NCBI RefSeq assembly: GCF_900111645.1
Contig: NZ_FOHQ01000004.1
Coordinates: 1-64,000, forward strand
From: Methanococcoides vulcani
GTDB taxonomy: Archaea; Halobacteriota; Methanosarcinia; Methanosarcinales; Methanosarcinaceae
Reading direction: 5' to 3'
DNA length: 64,000 nt
Under the pieces are notes generated by a model that was given only the letters and a program-made list of their open reading frames with translations, was not told the DNA's origin and ran no database searches. The translations under genes were made by a program, and so were the position numbers. Positions 16,578-26,118 of this stretch are shown piece after piece. Each line of letters begins with the position of its first letter. Positions within the stretch are counted from its first letter, which is position 1.

Positions 16578-17813
16578 ATGATCAATAAACATTTAATTCC
16601 AGATAGTTTTACGAATAGTCTTCTAAAAACTCCGGATTCAAATTTACCCGGACGTCTCTTTATGGTCTTTCTGTTGTTACTATCAGCATTTGCTCTTATA
16701 AGTCCGGTCTCTGCAGAGACGGTTGTGAGTCTCTCTCCTGATAACCAATCTGTGGAATTGGGTTCGGAAATTGTTGTTGATGTCTACATCGAGCCAGACA
16801 TGCCTATATCCGGGGCACAGTTCGATCTATACTTTGATGGTTCTGTTCTTGATGTGAAAAGTGTATCAGAAGGAGACCTGTTTAGCAACACTGCTACTAC
16901 TTTTTTCAGTGAAGGTACTGTTGACAATACAGCTGGGACCATCATATATGCATATAGTGTTCTTTTTGGAAAAGATGAGGTCACAAGTCCCGGCATACTT
17001 GCAACTATCGTTTTTAAAACAACAGGTTCTGGTCAATCCAACTTGCAGATTGCCAATGTTGTGGTAAGTAACTCCAGCGGAACAGCAATTCCAATATCGA
17101 TTGAAAATGCTGTAGTGAGCATATCGGATACGTCTTCATCCGGAGGGAGTACTGATAGTGCTGGTTCAGGAAGTAGTGGGGGCGGAGGTGCCGGCGATTC
17201 AGGCGAGCAATTTGGGAATATTGAATTCAAAGATGTTACTGAAAGGAATGTTATTAAAGGAATGAATATGTCCTATCATTTCAATTCTCGCGAGAATCCG
17301 ATTGTGAACGTAAACTTTACCCCACTAAAAAATTCAGGTTCTATAACCACAACGATTGAAGTTTTGAAGGATAGGTCTGCTCTTGTTCAAGATGATCCCG
17401 AGGGGCTTGTTTACAGGAATATGAACATATGGGTTGGGAAATACGGTTTTGCAACTCCTGCAAATATTGAAGCTATGGCAATTGGCTTCAGGGTTGAAAG
17501 TTCATGGATGGAGGCAAACGATGTTAATGCTTCTGCTATCAGGCTAAACAGACATTCTGATGGTAAATGGGAGGCTCTTCAAACCATATCCATGGGTGAA
17601 AAAGATGGTTATGTTTATTTTGAATCTTCAACTCCGGGTTTTTCGCCATTTGCAATAACTGCAGTTCCAGATTCGAGTGTAATATCAGATGATGTTTCTC
17701 TAGAGGATTCAACATCTGATGATAATGAAGATCAAACTCTGGATCAGAATATGATCTTAGTACTTTTTATTGTGTTTATGGTCCTGATTGTAAAGCGCGG
17801 CAGAGATCGGTGA
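16578..17813 (+). CDS. secreted cohesin-domain protein with PGF-pre-PGF domain and C-terminal anchor
   Basis: 411 residues: a signal peptide (hydrophobic about 29-46, then VSAE), a cohesin-type beta domain (about 50-180), a Ser/Gly linker, a PGF-pre-PGF-like domain (FKDVTERNVIKG ... STPGFSPFAIT), an acidic spacer and a C-terminal membrane segment ending in KRGRDR. It is a cell-surface protein that might bind dockerin-bearing partners; none is in the window. The ATG at 16578 follows GGTG at good spacing. The C-terminal anchor lacks an obvious PGF sorting motif, so it seems to be held by the transmembrane helix. Confidence 0.85.
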   Translation: MINKHLIPDSFTNSLLKTPDSNLPGRLFMVFLLLLSAFALISPVSAETVVSLSPDNQSVELGSEIVVDVYIEPDMPISGAQFDLYFDGSVLDVKSVSEGDLFSNTATTFFSEGTVDNTAGTIIYAYSVLFGKDEVTSPGILATIVFKTTGSGQSNLQIANVVVSNSSGTAIPISIENAVVSISDTSSSGGSTDSAGSGSSGGGGAGDSGEQFGNIEFKDVTERNVIKGMNMSYHFNSRENPIVNVNFTPLKNSGSITTTIEVLKDRSALVQDDPEGLVYRNMNIWVGKYGFATPANIEAMAIGFRVESSWMEANDVNASAIRLNRHSDGKWEALQTISMGEKDGYVYFESSTPGFSPFAITAVPDSSVISDDVSLEDSTSDDNEDQTLDQNMILVLFIVFMVLIVKRGRDR

Positions 17814-17837
17814 TCTCTGTCAACACCTTTTATACAT

Positions 17838-18064
17838 TTATACTCTTCCTGGAATAAGGAGTGCAATAAAGCAGAAGAAGCCTATTAGGAGGTACATTGC
17901 ATATGTTGCCTGCTTCTCTGTTAGGTTATAATAGTAAGGAAGTATCCATTTTAATGTGTATGGATTTGGAACTTCAGGTATACTATCTCCTCGATCTCCT
18001 CCAAATTTAGCTACCGGGAATTTCTTAACTTTCCAGTAAACGTAAGTTTGTTGTTTAGTAAAAA
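17838..18064 (-). pseudogene. C-terminal remnant of a membrane-anchored protein gene
   Basis: On the minus strand an open frame of about 70 codons with no start codon reads as convincing protein: a polar part (YWKVKKFPVAKFGGDRGD), then YYYNLTEKQATYAMYLL and a hydrophobic anchor ending IALLIPGRV. An in-frame TGA lies just upstream. It looks like the tail of a larger surface protein whose front was lost. I do not recognise the family. Confidence 0.4.
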
Positions 18065-18104
18065 AAATAAAGATCCTGAAAATTCACATTAAGCTAAGGA
18101 TAAT

Positions 18105-19040
18105 TCAGTCAGTTCTGATTATACTGTCACTATTATAGGATTCTATTGCTGAAAGTGCGACTTTTAGTGCATGTTTTCCGTCAATGCCTGATTCGAGTGG
18201 TGTATCTCCTTCCCTCACACAGTTGATGAAATGTTCGAGTTCTTTTTGCAGTGGTTCAGCCTTCTCAACCTTTGCATTTCTGACCCATTTAGCATCATGG
18301 ATCGTAACCGTCTGGTCAACGTAGTCCAGATAACCAACTCCCTCTACGCCAATAACTTCCATTTTCCTCACTTTGTGTGGGGTCAGCCAGTTAATGTTAA
18401 CAACACCTGCCTGTTCATCACCAAATCTGAGCATTATGGAGGCATGATCTTCCTTTGGATGGATGTCTCTACCTGCAATAGCGTAGACTTCTGTGACATT
18501 GCAACCGTACATGTATGCTATGGCATCGATATCATGTACTCCGAGGTCGAGGATAATACCTACATCCCTTATTCTCGGGTTGTAGGGACCAACCCTTTTA
18601 GTGGTGATCGAGACTATTTTTCCAAGGAGCCCGCTATCGATTATCTCTTTCATTTTTGTTGTTGCAGGATTGAATCTCTCGATCTGTCCTACCATAAGGA
18701 TAACTCCTGCCTTTTCGGCGGCTTCTATCATTATGTCGGCATTTTCAAGTGTATCTGCAATGGGCTTTTCTACAAGTACATCCGTATCTGAATTTATGGC
18801 ATCCAATGTGACCTCTTTGTGGAGTGTGGTTGGAACGACAATACTTACTGCATCAAGATTCTCTTTTAAGAGCTCTTTGTGATTAGTGTAAGCTTTTATG
18901 CCATATTTTTCTGCCAGTTCTTCGACCCTGTATTTGTCAACATCGGATATTCCTACAAGTTCTACTCCTTCCATTTCGTTGTAGATTCTTACATGGTGCT
19001 GCCCCATAGCACCAACACCGATAACTCCTACACGTAACAT
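18105..19040 (-). CDS. Gfo/Idh/MocA oxidoreductase (UDP-sugar 3-dehydrogenase-like)
   Basis: 311 residues with the N-terminal NAD loop GVGAMGQHH and the family EKP motif (VEKPIADT). With the aminotransferase and acetyltransferase genes upstream it matches the WbpB-WbpE-WbpD (WlbA-C-B) steps that oxidise C3 of a UDP-GlcNAc-derived sugar, aminate it and acetylate it. In archaea the product, a 2,3-diacetamido sugar, is used in N-glycans of S-layer and archaellin proteins. The 6-dehydrogenase is not in the window. Adjacent to the aminotransferase with a 1-nt gap. Confidence 0.88.
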   Translation of the reverse strand: MLRVGVIGVGAMGQHHVRIYNEMEGVELVGISDVDKYRVEELAEKYGIKAYTNHKELLKENLDAVSIVVPTTLHKEVTLDAINSDTDVLVEKPIADTLENADIMIEAAEKAGVILMVGQIERFNPATTKMKEIIDSGLLGKIVSITTKRVGPYNPRIRDVGIILDLGVHDIDAIAYMYGCNVTEVYAIAGRDIHPKEDHASIMLRFGDEQAGVVNINWLTPHKVRKMEVIGVEGVGYLDYVDQTVTIHDAKWVRNAKVEKAEPLQKELEHFINCVREGDTPLESGIDGKHALKVALSAIESYNSDSIIRTD

Positions 19041-19041
19041 T

Positions 19042-20118
19042 TTACATAACCCCCTCTATTACATTTTTTATTATCTTTTCAACATCTTTTTCTAAAACTC
19101 CCGGGTGTACCGGAAGTGAGATAACTTCCTTTGCTGCTTTTTCACATACTGGCAGATCGTAAGTGTATCCTGCTTCAATATATGTTGGCTGCATATGTAT
19201 TGGTATCGGGTAATAGACACCGGTCCCGATGCCATTCTCATTCAGTTTTGTGATAAGATCATCGCGTGCTTCCGTCCTTATGGTATATTGGTGGAACATA
19301 TGTTCACATCCTTTCCTGACAGTTGGAATGGTCACTCCACTTACATCTTTTAGTCCTTCTGAAAGGAGCTGTGCATTCTTCTGGCGTTTAAGATTGAACC
19401 CATCGATCTTTTTGAGCTGAACAAGACCAATTGCAGCTGCAATATCAGTCATTCTGAAATTATACCCTAACATCTCGTGCAGGTAACGTTCCTGTGAACC
19501 ATGTGCACGTATCATTCTTGCTTTTCTGGCAACTTCGCTGTCATCGGTGGTTATTATTCCGCCTTCACCGGTAGTCATGTTCTTTGTAGGGTAGAAGCTG
19601 AATGCTCCTGTTCCGAAGGAACCCACTTTCTTACCATGGTAAGTTGCGCCATGAGCCTGGCATGCATCTTCAATAATGGCCAGATTGTGATCTTCTGCAA
19701 TTTCATTTATCTGCTTCATCTCTGCTGGATGGCCGTAGAGGTGTACCGGCATCAGTGCCTTTGTATCTTTGGTTATACTATCCTCTATCAAACTTGTATC
19801 AATATTGAACGTTTCAGGCTCAATATCCACGAATACCGGCCTTGCACCGGTATACATGATACTGTTAGCAGTTGCTATGAAGCTAAAGGACGTTGTGATG
19901 ACCTCATCGCCTTTACCTATCCCATGTGCCAGCAGTGCGGCATGAAGGGCAGCTGTTCCGGAGTTCACCGCGATCGCATGCTCTGTTCCGATATATTCTG
20001 CAAAAGCACTTTCAAACTCTGCAACACGTTTTCCTTCTGCGATGATCCCTGAAGCCAGCACCTCAGATACTGCATCTATTTCTTCATCTCCAAGATTGGG
20101 TTTTGCTATTGGAATCAT
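19042..20118 (-). CDS. DegT/DnrJ/EryC1 sugar aminotransferase (WbpE-like)
   Basis: 358-residue PLP aminotransferase that transfers an amino group to the keto-sugar nucleotide made by the neighbouring dehydrogenase. The PLP lysine is in [14 protein letters not shown], and the substrate-pocket segment [12 protein letters not shown] is intact. It is the middle gene of a three-gene operon: acetyltransferase, aminotransferase, dehydrogenase. Confidence 0.92.
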   Translation of the reverse strand: MIPIAKPNLGDEEIDAVSEVLASGIIAEGKRVAEFESAFAEYIGTEHAIAVNSGTAALHAALLAHGIGKGDEVITTSFSFIATANSIMYTGARPVFVDIEPETFNIDTSLIEDSITKDTKALMPVHLYGHPAEMKQINEIAEDHNLAIIEDACQAHGATYHGKKVGSFGTGAFSFYPTKNMTTGEGGIITTDDSEVARKARMIRAHGSQERYLHEMLGYNFRMTDIAAAIGLVQLKKIDGFNLKRQKNAQLLSEGLKDVSGVTIPTVRKGCEHMFHQYTIRTEARDDLITKLNENGIGTGVYYPIPIHMQPTYIEAGYTYDLPVCEKAAKEVISLPVHPGVLEKDVEKIIKNVIEGVM

Positions 20119-20160
20119 AGTATCCTCTTCTATTTTTGGAATTTTCCTGATAAGTTCAGA

Positions 20161-20829
20161 TTAGATCCTGTTTAGTGATCTCAGTTCTTCTGGAAGTTCT
20201 TCTATCTTTGCAGGGCAACCTATCGCAAGTTTCCATGGGGGGACTTCCCTTGTCACCAGCGCCCCACCTGCTATAAATGCACCTTCTCCAATCTCAACTC
20301 CGGGGAGTATGGTTGCATTTGCACCGATGGATGCTCCTTTTCGAATTATAGGGCCTTCAGGGTTGTATTCTTTACGAATTGGGTATTTATCATTTGCAAG
20401 TACTGCGCAAGGTCCGATGAAAACATTATCCTCTATCATCACATGGGTTGGAATATAGACGTTCCCCTGGATGCTGACATTATTGCCAATAGTTACATCT
20501 CCATCGATGATTACGTTTGTTCCTATCAGGACATTATTTCCAATAGTGGTGTTCTCACGTATCATACAGTTGTGTCCTGTCTTGAAGTTGCTACCTGTCC
20601 TGACATTATTGAAGATCGTTGTATTCGGTCTTATGAATGAGTTGGGGCCAATTTCACATCCCTGAAAATCAGAATCTTCGATGGTGGCATCACCCTCTAC
20701 TATTCGGGAGAGGATCTTATGTTCCGGATATCCAAGTATAACGTTTTCAAGTACTACTGAATTATCTCCTATAGTGCTTGATCCATATATCTTGGCAGAA
20801 GAATGTATTTTTAAATTTATATTATTCAA
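20161..20829 (-). CDS. hexapeptide-repeat sugar N-acetyltransferase (WbpD/WlbB-like)
   Basis: 222 residues almost wholly made of left-handed beta-helix hexapeptide repeats (for example IGNNVLIGTNVIIDGDVTIG) with a C-terminal helix. Acetyl-CoA-dependent acetylation of the 3-amino group of the UDP-sugar fits the operon. Length and the GPNSFIRPNTTI turn are as in WlbB-type enzymes. Confidence 0.88.
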   Translation of the reverse strand: MNNINLKIHSSAKIYGSSTIGDNSVVLENVILGYPEHKILSRIVEGDATIEDSDFQGCEIGPNSFIRPNTTIFNNVRTGSNFKTGHNCMIRENTTIGNNVLIGTNVIIDGDVTIGNNVSIQGNVYIPTHVMIEDNVFIGPCAVLANDKYPIRKEYNPEGPIIRKGASIGANATILPGVEIGEGAFIAGGALVTREVPPWKLAIGCPAKIEELPEELRSLNRI

Positions 20830-21091
20830 TATGAACTCCCCTGAATCTTATATGTCAGTAATATATTGATAATGTTTATGGTTTGTAACATATAGCATTT
20901 TGGAATTATTCTTTGAAATTGATAGTTTATTTGTTGGTGGCAGTTTTTCATCTGATAGACAATTTGCCTTTAACTTACACTTGTATTCAGTTGCAATGAG
21001 TGATTTTATATCGTTTCCATCCTCTGTGTCAATTATTATTTCAGCAGCAAAGTAAATTTATTATCTCAAAATCTCTAATGTTGCCAAATGC

Positions 21092-21104
21092 TTTATATGT
21101 ATAA
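21092..21104 (+). promoter_or_regulatory. TATA box of purA
   Basis: TTTATATGTATAA is centred about 27 nt before the purA ATG, so the mRNA is probably leaderless or nearly so; no Shine-Dalgarno is present in the gap. Confidence 0.6.
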
Positions 21105-21122
21105 ACTGCAATTTCCCCCTCT

Positions 21123-22394
21123 ATGTTTACTATTCTGACAGGATCACAGTTTGGTGATGAAGGAAAAGGAAAGATCGTTGATCTGCTTTCAAAAGACTAC
21201 GATCTTGTCGTCAGGTTCCAGGGTGGCGACAACGCTGGCCATACGGTAACAGTTGGCGAAGATGTCTATAAGCTACATTTGATACCTTCCGGGTTTTTAC
21301 TTGATTCAAGGGTGCTGATAGGTCCGGGTACTGTCCTGAACCCTGAGGTTCTGGCAGAGGAGATCGATATGCTTGGAAAGGGTGGCGTTGATGTCCATTC
21401 CGATAAGCTTGGTATAGATGCTAAGACCAGTATCATTATGCCATATCATATTGAGCAGGACGGTCTTCGTGAATCTTCCCGTAAGGAGAAGATCGGCACT
21501 ACTAAGAGGGGTATTGCTTTTGCTTATATGGACAAGATCGCGAGGGATGAGATCCGCATGGGAGACCTGGTCGATTCCGAGAAGCTCCTGAGCAGACTTT
21601 CAGAGATGGCTCCTTCCAAAGAGGCAGCTATCAGGGAACTTGGCGGGGATCCTTCAATTGTCACCGATAAGGAACTTATTGATAAGTATGTGAAACTTGG
21701 TCAGAGGTTAGCTCCTTATGTTACCGATGTGTCCTATGAAGTGAACAAAGGTATTGAAGATGGCAAGAACGTGATGGCTGAGGGTGCACAGGGCACTCAT
21801 CTTGATGTTATCCACGGTACGCAGAAGTTTGTGACCTCTTCAAGCACTATTGCAGGTTCAGCATGTGCAAATCTTGGTGTTGGTCCTACTAAAGTGGATG
21901 AGGTTCTGGGTATTGTTAAAGCTTATATCACAAGGGTCGGAGAAGGTCCGCTTCCAACAGAGCTTGATGATGAGGCTGGCAAACATTTGCATGATGTGGG
22001 TCATGAGTTCGGTACTACTACCGGAAGGTCCCGCAGATGTGGCTGGTTCGATCTCCCGCTTTTGAAGAAGGCAATTTTCCTGAACGGCTACACAAGTGTC
22101 GCATTGACAAAACTGGATGTGCTGACGGGCCTTGAAATCAATAAAATATGTGTTGCCTATGAGCTTGATGGGGAAAGGCTGGATTATCCGCCTATTGATA
22201 CTTCCGATCTTGACAGGTGCAAACCTGTTTATGAGGAGATGCCGGGCTGGTCTGATGATCTCACAGACGTCAAAAGCTATGCAGATGTTCCCGAACCTGC
22301 CCGCAACTATGTCGAGCGCCTTGAAGAATTGATGGGCGTACCCATTGAATACGTGTCCGTAGGACCCGGCAGGGAGCAGACTTTCGGGAAATAA
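21123..22394 (+). CDS. purA: adenylosuccinate synthetase
   Basis: GTP-dependent joining of IMP and aspartate, first committed step to AMP. 423 residues, normal length. The GTP loop GSQFGDEGKGKIVD is at residues 8-21, with GDNAGHTV and the IMP-binding segment EGAQGTHLD. Monocistronic by appearance. Confidence 0.97.
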   Translation: MFTILTGSQFGDEGKGKIVDLLSKDYDLVVRFQGGDNAGHTVTVGEDVYKLHLIPSGFLLDSRVLIGPGTVLNPEVLAEEIDMLGKGGVDVHSDKLGIDAKTSIIMPYHIEQDGLRESSRKEKIGTTKRGIAFAYMDKIARDEIRMGDLVDSEKLLSRLSEMAPSKEAAIRELGGDPSIVTDKELIDKYVKLGQRLAPYVTDVSYEVNKGIEDGKNVMAEGAQGTHLDVIHGTQKFVTSSSTIAGSACANLGVGPTKVDEVLGIVKAYITRVGEGPLPTELDDEAGKHLHDVGHEFGTTTGRSRRCGWFDLPLLKKAIFLNGYTSVALTKLDVLTGLEINKICVAYELDGERLDYPPIDTSDLDRCKPVYEEMPGWSDDLTDVKSYADVPEPARNYVERLEELMGVPIEYVSVGPGREQTFGK

Positions 22395-22597
22395 TGCTCC
22401 ATTATCTATAATACCATGCATGAGTACAGGAGTATATGCGCAAACTGCCGAAACACGTATATACTAATCAATAAATTACAACCCTATTTCCATGCACACA
22501 TTATGATAGATAATTATACTTGCTGGTAACAAGTTTACTGAATAAATCAACTACAAATAAAAATCCAATCGATACATTTCATTCCAAGGAGGATAAG

Positions 22598-23047
22598 ATG
22601 ACTACAGCATATGATGTTCCTGCTGCAAATATTATTGCAAAGGTGGCAGAGAAACTAAAAGAGAACGATCAGATCAATGCTCCCGTATGGGCAGCTCACG
22701 TTAAGACAGGTGTTCACAAAGAATTGCCACCTATTGATAATGAATGGTGGTACACCCGCTGTGCAGCTATCATGAGGACCATTTACATGGAAGGTCCTAT
22801 CGGTGTGGAGAGATTAAGGTCTGTCTATGGCGGTAAGAAGAGGAGAGGCGCAAACCCATCCAAGAAAGCAAAAGGAAGCGGTTCTGTCGCAAGGGAAGTA
22901 GCTCAGCAGCTCGAAAATGCAGGCTTTGTCCGCAAGTTGAAGAGCGGAAGGGTAATCGCTCCTGCTGGCCAGTCACTGCTTGACAATATGGCAGTAGAGG
23001 TCAAGAACGAGCTTGTCGAAACAATTCCAGAACTTGCAAAGTACTGA
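22598..23047 (+). CDS. rps19e: 30S ribosomal protein S19e
   Basis: 149 residues, archaeal/eukaryotic-type S19e with the family core [19 protein letters not shown] and [10 protein letters not shown]. The ATG at 22598 follows GGAGGA closely, so the longer frame upstream is not used. First gene of a conserved euryarchaeal cluster running to ftsY. Confidence 0.96.
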   Translation: MTTAYDVPAANIIAKVAEKLKENDQINAPVWAAHVKTGVHKELPPIDNEWWYTRCAAIMRTIYMEGPIGVERLRSVYGGKKRRGANPSKKAKGSGSVAREVAQQLENAGFVRKLKSGRVIAPAGQSLLDNMAVEVKNELVETIPELAKY

Positions 23048-23168
23048 ATGGGTGTTAAGGGAGTTGATCTCCCATCCTGCTCAGATACATAACAATTGCT
23101 ATACAATTGCTATATAATGGTTCTATCAGGGCCATTTATAATAAAATCGGAAAGGACGTGATGAAGTA

Positions 23169-23528
23169 ATGGTGGACGATATTGATGCTATCCGGAGAAA
23201 GAGGCTTGCTGAAATGCAGCAGCAGCAACAGCAGGCTGCTCCTCAAATGGAAAATGATGCACAAGCCGCATACCAGCAGCAACAGGCACAGGCTGAAAGG
23301 GATGCCCAGGTCCAGGCGGTCCTTCGTCAGATCATGACCCCTGAGGCGCGCGAGAGGCTAACTCGCCTGAAATTATCACGCAAGGAACTGGCTGAACAGC
23401 TTGAATCCCAGCTTGTGATGCTCGCTCAAAGTGGTCGTCTGCAGTCAATGATCGATGATGATAAGCTAAAAGTACTTCTTTCACAGATGCAGCCCAAAAA
23501 ACGTGAACCAACTATCACACGCATGTGA
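23169..23528 (+). CDS. PDCD5-like DNA-binding protein
   Basis: 119 residues, archaeal homologue of eukaryotic PDCD5: Gln-rich helical N terminus (MQQQQQQAAPQ) and the core MTPEARERLTRLKLSRKELA. In archaea it is always near S19e, as here. Role uncertain; nucleic-acid binding and ribosome-linked roles have been suggested. The stop overlaps the start of the next gene. Confidence 0.93.
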   Translation: MVDDIDAIRRKRLAEMQQQQQQAAPQMENDAQAAYQQQQAQAERDAQVQAVLRQIMTPEARERLTRLKLSRKELAEQLESQLVMLAQSGRLQSMIDDDKLKVLLSQMQPKKREPTITRM

Positions 23529-24124
23529 ACATGAAAGCTCAGGTATTGTTCAGTGGAGGAAAAGATAGTTCATTGTCGGCAATATTGCTTGACCCCTTCT
23601 TTGATGTCGAACTTGTGACCTGCAGTTTCTCGATCCTTCCGGTTGGAGAAGTTGCAAAGGTTGCTGCAGATGAGCTGGGTTATTCCCACAGGGTACTGGA
23701 ACTTGACAGAGGCATATTGGAATCCGCTTTGGATATCATAATAGATGATGGTTATCCAAGGAACGCTATCAATCACATACACAAGACCGTGATCGAGACA
23801 CTTGCAAAGGAAGATGATGTCTCTTTGATCGCGGATGGTGTCAGGCGCGACGATCGTGTTCCAAAACTAACCGATGCAGAAGTTCGAAGCATAGAGGACC
23901 GGTTCGGTGTAAGTTACATATGCCCTCTCCATGGCTATGGTAGAAGTGCCGTTAATTTGCTGGTGGGCCGGTATCTGGTGATCGAAGAAGGTCAAAGTGA
24001 CAGTATTGCAAAAGCAGACTATGAAACTGAGCTTCGTGAACTGATAAGGCAGCAATATGGTGATGAAAAAGTACTTGAAATATTTCCGGAGCATGTTCAA
24101 TCAAGGGTTATCAGGCGTGTCTGA
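23525..24124 (+). CDS. PP-loop ATP pyrophosphatase-family protein
   Basis: 199 residues. The N terminus carries the ATP-pyrophosphatase loop FSGGKDSSLSA, as in tRNA thiolation and diphthamide-type enzymes. The exact reaction is unknown to me; conserved linkage with S19e, PDCD5, L39e and L31e suggests an rRNA, tRNA or translation-factor modification. Starts at GTG 23525 or ATG 23531, overlapping the PDCD5 stop. Confidence 0.85.
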   Translation: MNMKAQVLFSGGKDSSLSAILLDPFFDVELVTCSFSILPVGEVAKVAADELGYSHRVLELDRGILESALDIIIDDGYPRNAINHIHKTVIETLAKEDDVSLIADGVRRDDRVPKLTDAEVRSIEDRFGVSYICPLHGYGRSAVNLLVGRYLVIEEGQSDSIAKADYETELRELIRQQYGDEKVLEIFPEHVQSRVIRRV

Positions 24125-24281
24125 TGGTCTGATGATGTTTTGGATGAGCAATTTGATAAGCAATTTGTTATGTGAAGGCAGGAATCTATCGTACGTAGAT
24201 TAATATTTTATAGGATAATCGATTTATAGACGCAAATCTTTTAGATTGGCGTTACAATTAATCAATTCACAGGTGAGATAA

Positions 24282-24437
24282 GTGAGCCACAATACAAAAG
24301 GACAGAAAATAAGGTTGGCAAAGGCGCACAACCAGAATCAGCGCGTTCCAACCTGGGTTATCATAAAGACTAACAGACACGTTGTTAGCCACCCTAAGAG
24401 AAGACACTGGAGAAGAAATAGTTTAGATGTAAAGTAA
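24282..24437 (+). CDS. rpl39e: 50S ribosomal protein L39e
   Basis: A very basic 51-residue protein with the L39e core [15 protein letters not shown] and [12 protein letters not shown]. The GTG start at 24282 follows AGGTGAGAT. It lies 10 nt before L31e. Easily missed because of its size. Confidence 0.95.
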   Translation: MSHNTKGQKIRLAKAHNQNQRVPTWVIIKTNRHVVSHPKRRHWRRNSLDVK

Positions 24438-24447
24438 GGTGATGACA

Positions 24448-24714
24448 ATGGTAGAAGACGCGGTAAAGGAACAGATCTACACCATTCCACTTCGTCAAGC
24501 AAAGCTTGCACCAAGGTGGAAACGTTCCAACAGGGCAGTTTTACTTATCAGGAAGTATCTGATAAGACACATGAAGGCAGAACCTTCACAGATCAAGATC
24601 GATGCTTCCATCAACCACAAGGTTTGGGAGAAAGGTTCTCAGAAACCACCATCTTCAATACGCATTCGTGCAGCTAAGTTCGAAGATGGGGAAGTTCAGG
24701 CAGAACTTGCCTGA
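24448..24714 (+). CDS. rpl31e: 50S ribosomal protein L31e
   Basis: 88 residues with the L31e signature [20 protein letters not shown]. The ATG at 24448 has AGGTGAT 4 nt upstream; earlier in-frame GTG/ATG codons lie inside the Shine-Dalgarno. Co-transcribed with L39e and aIF6. Confidence 0.96.
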   Translation: MVEDAVKEQIYTIPLRQAKLAPRWKRSNRAVLLIRKYLIRHMKAEPSQIKIDASINHKVWEKGSQKPPSSIRIRAAKFEDGEVQAELA

Positions 24715-24762
24715 TCCTTCTTTCGATGATGGATAATATTCAACAAAAGTATAAGGACAATA

Positions 24763-25416
24763 ATGATCAAAACAGTGAACATTTACGACAATCCCGTTTT
24801 AGGGGTTTTTGCCACATGCACTGAGGATGTGGCAGTTGTTCCTATTGGTACAACTAAGAAGGTCATTGATCTGGTTGCAGAACTGCTTGATGTCAGGGTT
24901 ATCTCTACACTGGTAAATGGCAGTACTGTTATAGGTTCCCTTTCCAGGGGCAACTCTAATGGTTTTTTACTATCCAGGGATGCCAGTGTCAACGATCTGA
25001 AAGAAGTTGATGTCCCTGTGGAAGTGCTTCCAGACAGGCTTACTGCAACTGGAAACGTGATATTGGCAAATGATACGGCTGCACTGGTGCATCCGGATAT
25101 CAGTGACAGATCCATGGAAGTTATATCAAGGGTTCTTGGTGTGGATGTTCACAGAGGCACAATTGCAGGCCTCGGTACGGTTGGAATGTCTGGCGTAGCC
25201 ACTAACAAGGGACTTCTGGTTCACCCAATGGTGACGCAGGAGGAACTTGCTCATATTGAGGAAGTGTTCGGACTTTCTGTGGATGTGGGAACTACAAATT
25301 ATGGTTCACAGGCCGTAGGTTCCGGATTACTGGCCAACTCGAAAGGGTATGTGGCAGGTTCCAATACAACAGGACATGAGCTAGGTAGGATAGAGGATGC
25401 TCTGTTCTTTGCTTGA
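24763..25416 (+). CDS. eif6: translation initiation factor 6 (aIF6)
   Basis: Anti-association factor that binds the 50S subunit. 217 residues with five-fold internal pseudo-repeats typical of IF6, for example [12 protein letters not shown] and [12 protein letters not shown]. Normal length and context. Confidence 0.96.
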   Translation: MIKTVNIYDNPVLGVFATCTEDVAVVPIGTTKKVIDLVAELLDVRVISTLVNGSTVIGSLSRGNSNGFLLSRDASVNDLKEVDVPVEVLPDRLTATGNVILANDTAALVHPDISDRSMEVISRVLGVDVHRGTIAGLGTVGMSGVATNKGLLVHPMVTQEELAHIEEVFGLSVDVGTTNYGSQAVGSGLLANSKGYVAGSNTTGHELGRIEDALFFA

Positions 25417-25461
25417 TCATATTATTGTCTAAAATAAAAATTATAAAACAGGTGATTCCGT

Positions 25462-25638
25462 ATGCAGAATTATGTTGTCAAAGGCACATTCAAAGCAGGT
25501 CATTCTTGGGAAAATTTCACTAAGACCGTTGAGAGCCAGAACGAGAAGAACGCTCGTGATAAGACGTATTCCACTTTCGGCAGTAAACATGGTATTAACA
25601 GATCATTGATCAAGATCGATAGTGTCGTAGAGGCGTGA
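25462..25638 (+). CDS. rplX: 50S ribosomal protein LX (L18a/L20a)
   Basis: 58 residues beginning [11 protein letters not shown], with [20 protein letters not shown], which matches archaeal LX. Shine-Dalgarno GGTGAT lies 6 nt before the ATG. The stop is 5 nt before the prefoldin start. Confidence 0.95.
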   Translation: MQNYVVKGTFKAGHSWENFTKTVESQNEKNARDKTYSTFGSKHGINRSLIKIDSVVEA

Positions 25639-25643
25639 GGCAC

Positions 25644-26060
25644 ATGTCAGAAGTAAGTGAGCAGGATGTGAGAAATCTCGCAGTTCAGCATCGCGAGCTC
25701 CAGAATCAGGCAGAATCTCTGCAACAGCAGATGGGAATGGTTCAGATGTCCATCGAGGATTGCACACGTGCAATAGGAACTCTCGAGGAACTTGAGGCTG
25801 TTTCCGGCAGTATCAACACGATGCTTCCTCTTGGAGGCGGGACTTTCGTACATGCAAATGTCGCTAACGTCGAGAAGGTCGTTGTAAGTGTTGGTGCAGG
25901 TATAAGCGTGGAGAAATCCCCTGCTGAAGCAAAGGAACTCCTTAATCAGCGCAAAGAAGAGCTAAGTAAAGTAGTTGAACGCTTGAATGGATCAATTGCT
26001 CAGGTCGGACAGCGTATCCAGTCCATAGAATCAATGGCTGGTAACAGAAGTCCGCAGTGA
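25644..26060 (+). CDS. pfdA: prefoldin subunit alpha
   Basis: 138 residues: two long coiled-coil helices flanking the beta hairpin region (PLGGGTFVHANV ... VVSVGAGISVEK). Chaperone that holds unfolded proteins for the thermosome. The ATG at 25644 is preferred to the GTG at 25635, which overlaps the LX stop. Confidence 0.95.
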   Translation: MSEVSEQDVRNLAVQHRELQNQAESLQQQMGMVQMSIEDCTRAIGTLEELEAVSGSINTMLPLGGGTFVHANVANVEKVVVSVGAGISVEKSPAEAKELLNQRKEELSKVVERLNGSIAQVGQRIQSIESMAGNRSPQ

Positions 26061-26118
26061 TCCTGTTCATGAAGTTCTGATACTCTTTTTATTTTTATTA
26101 TTTTAAGGATGAGTTTGC

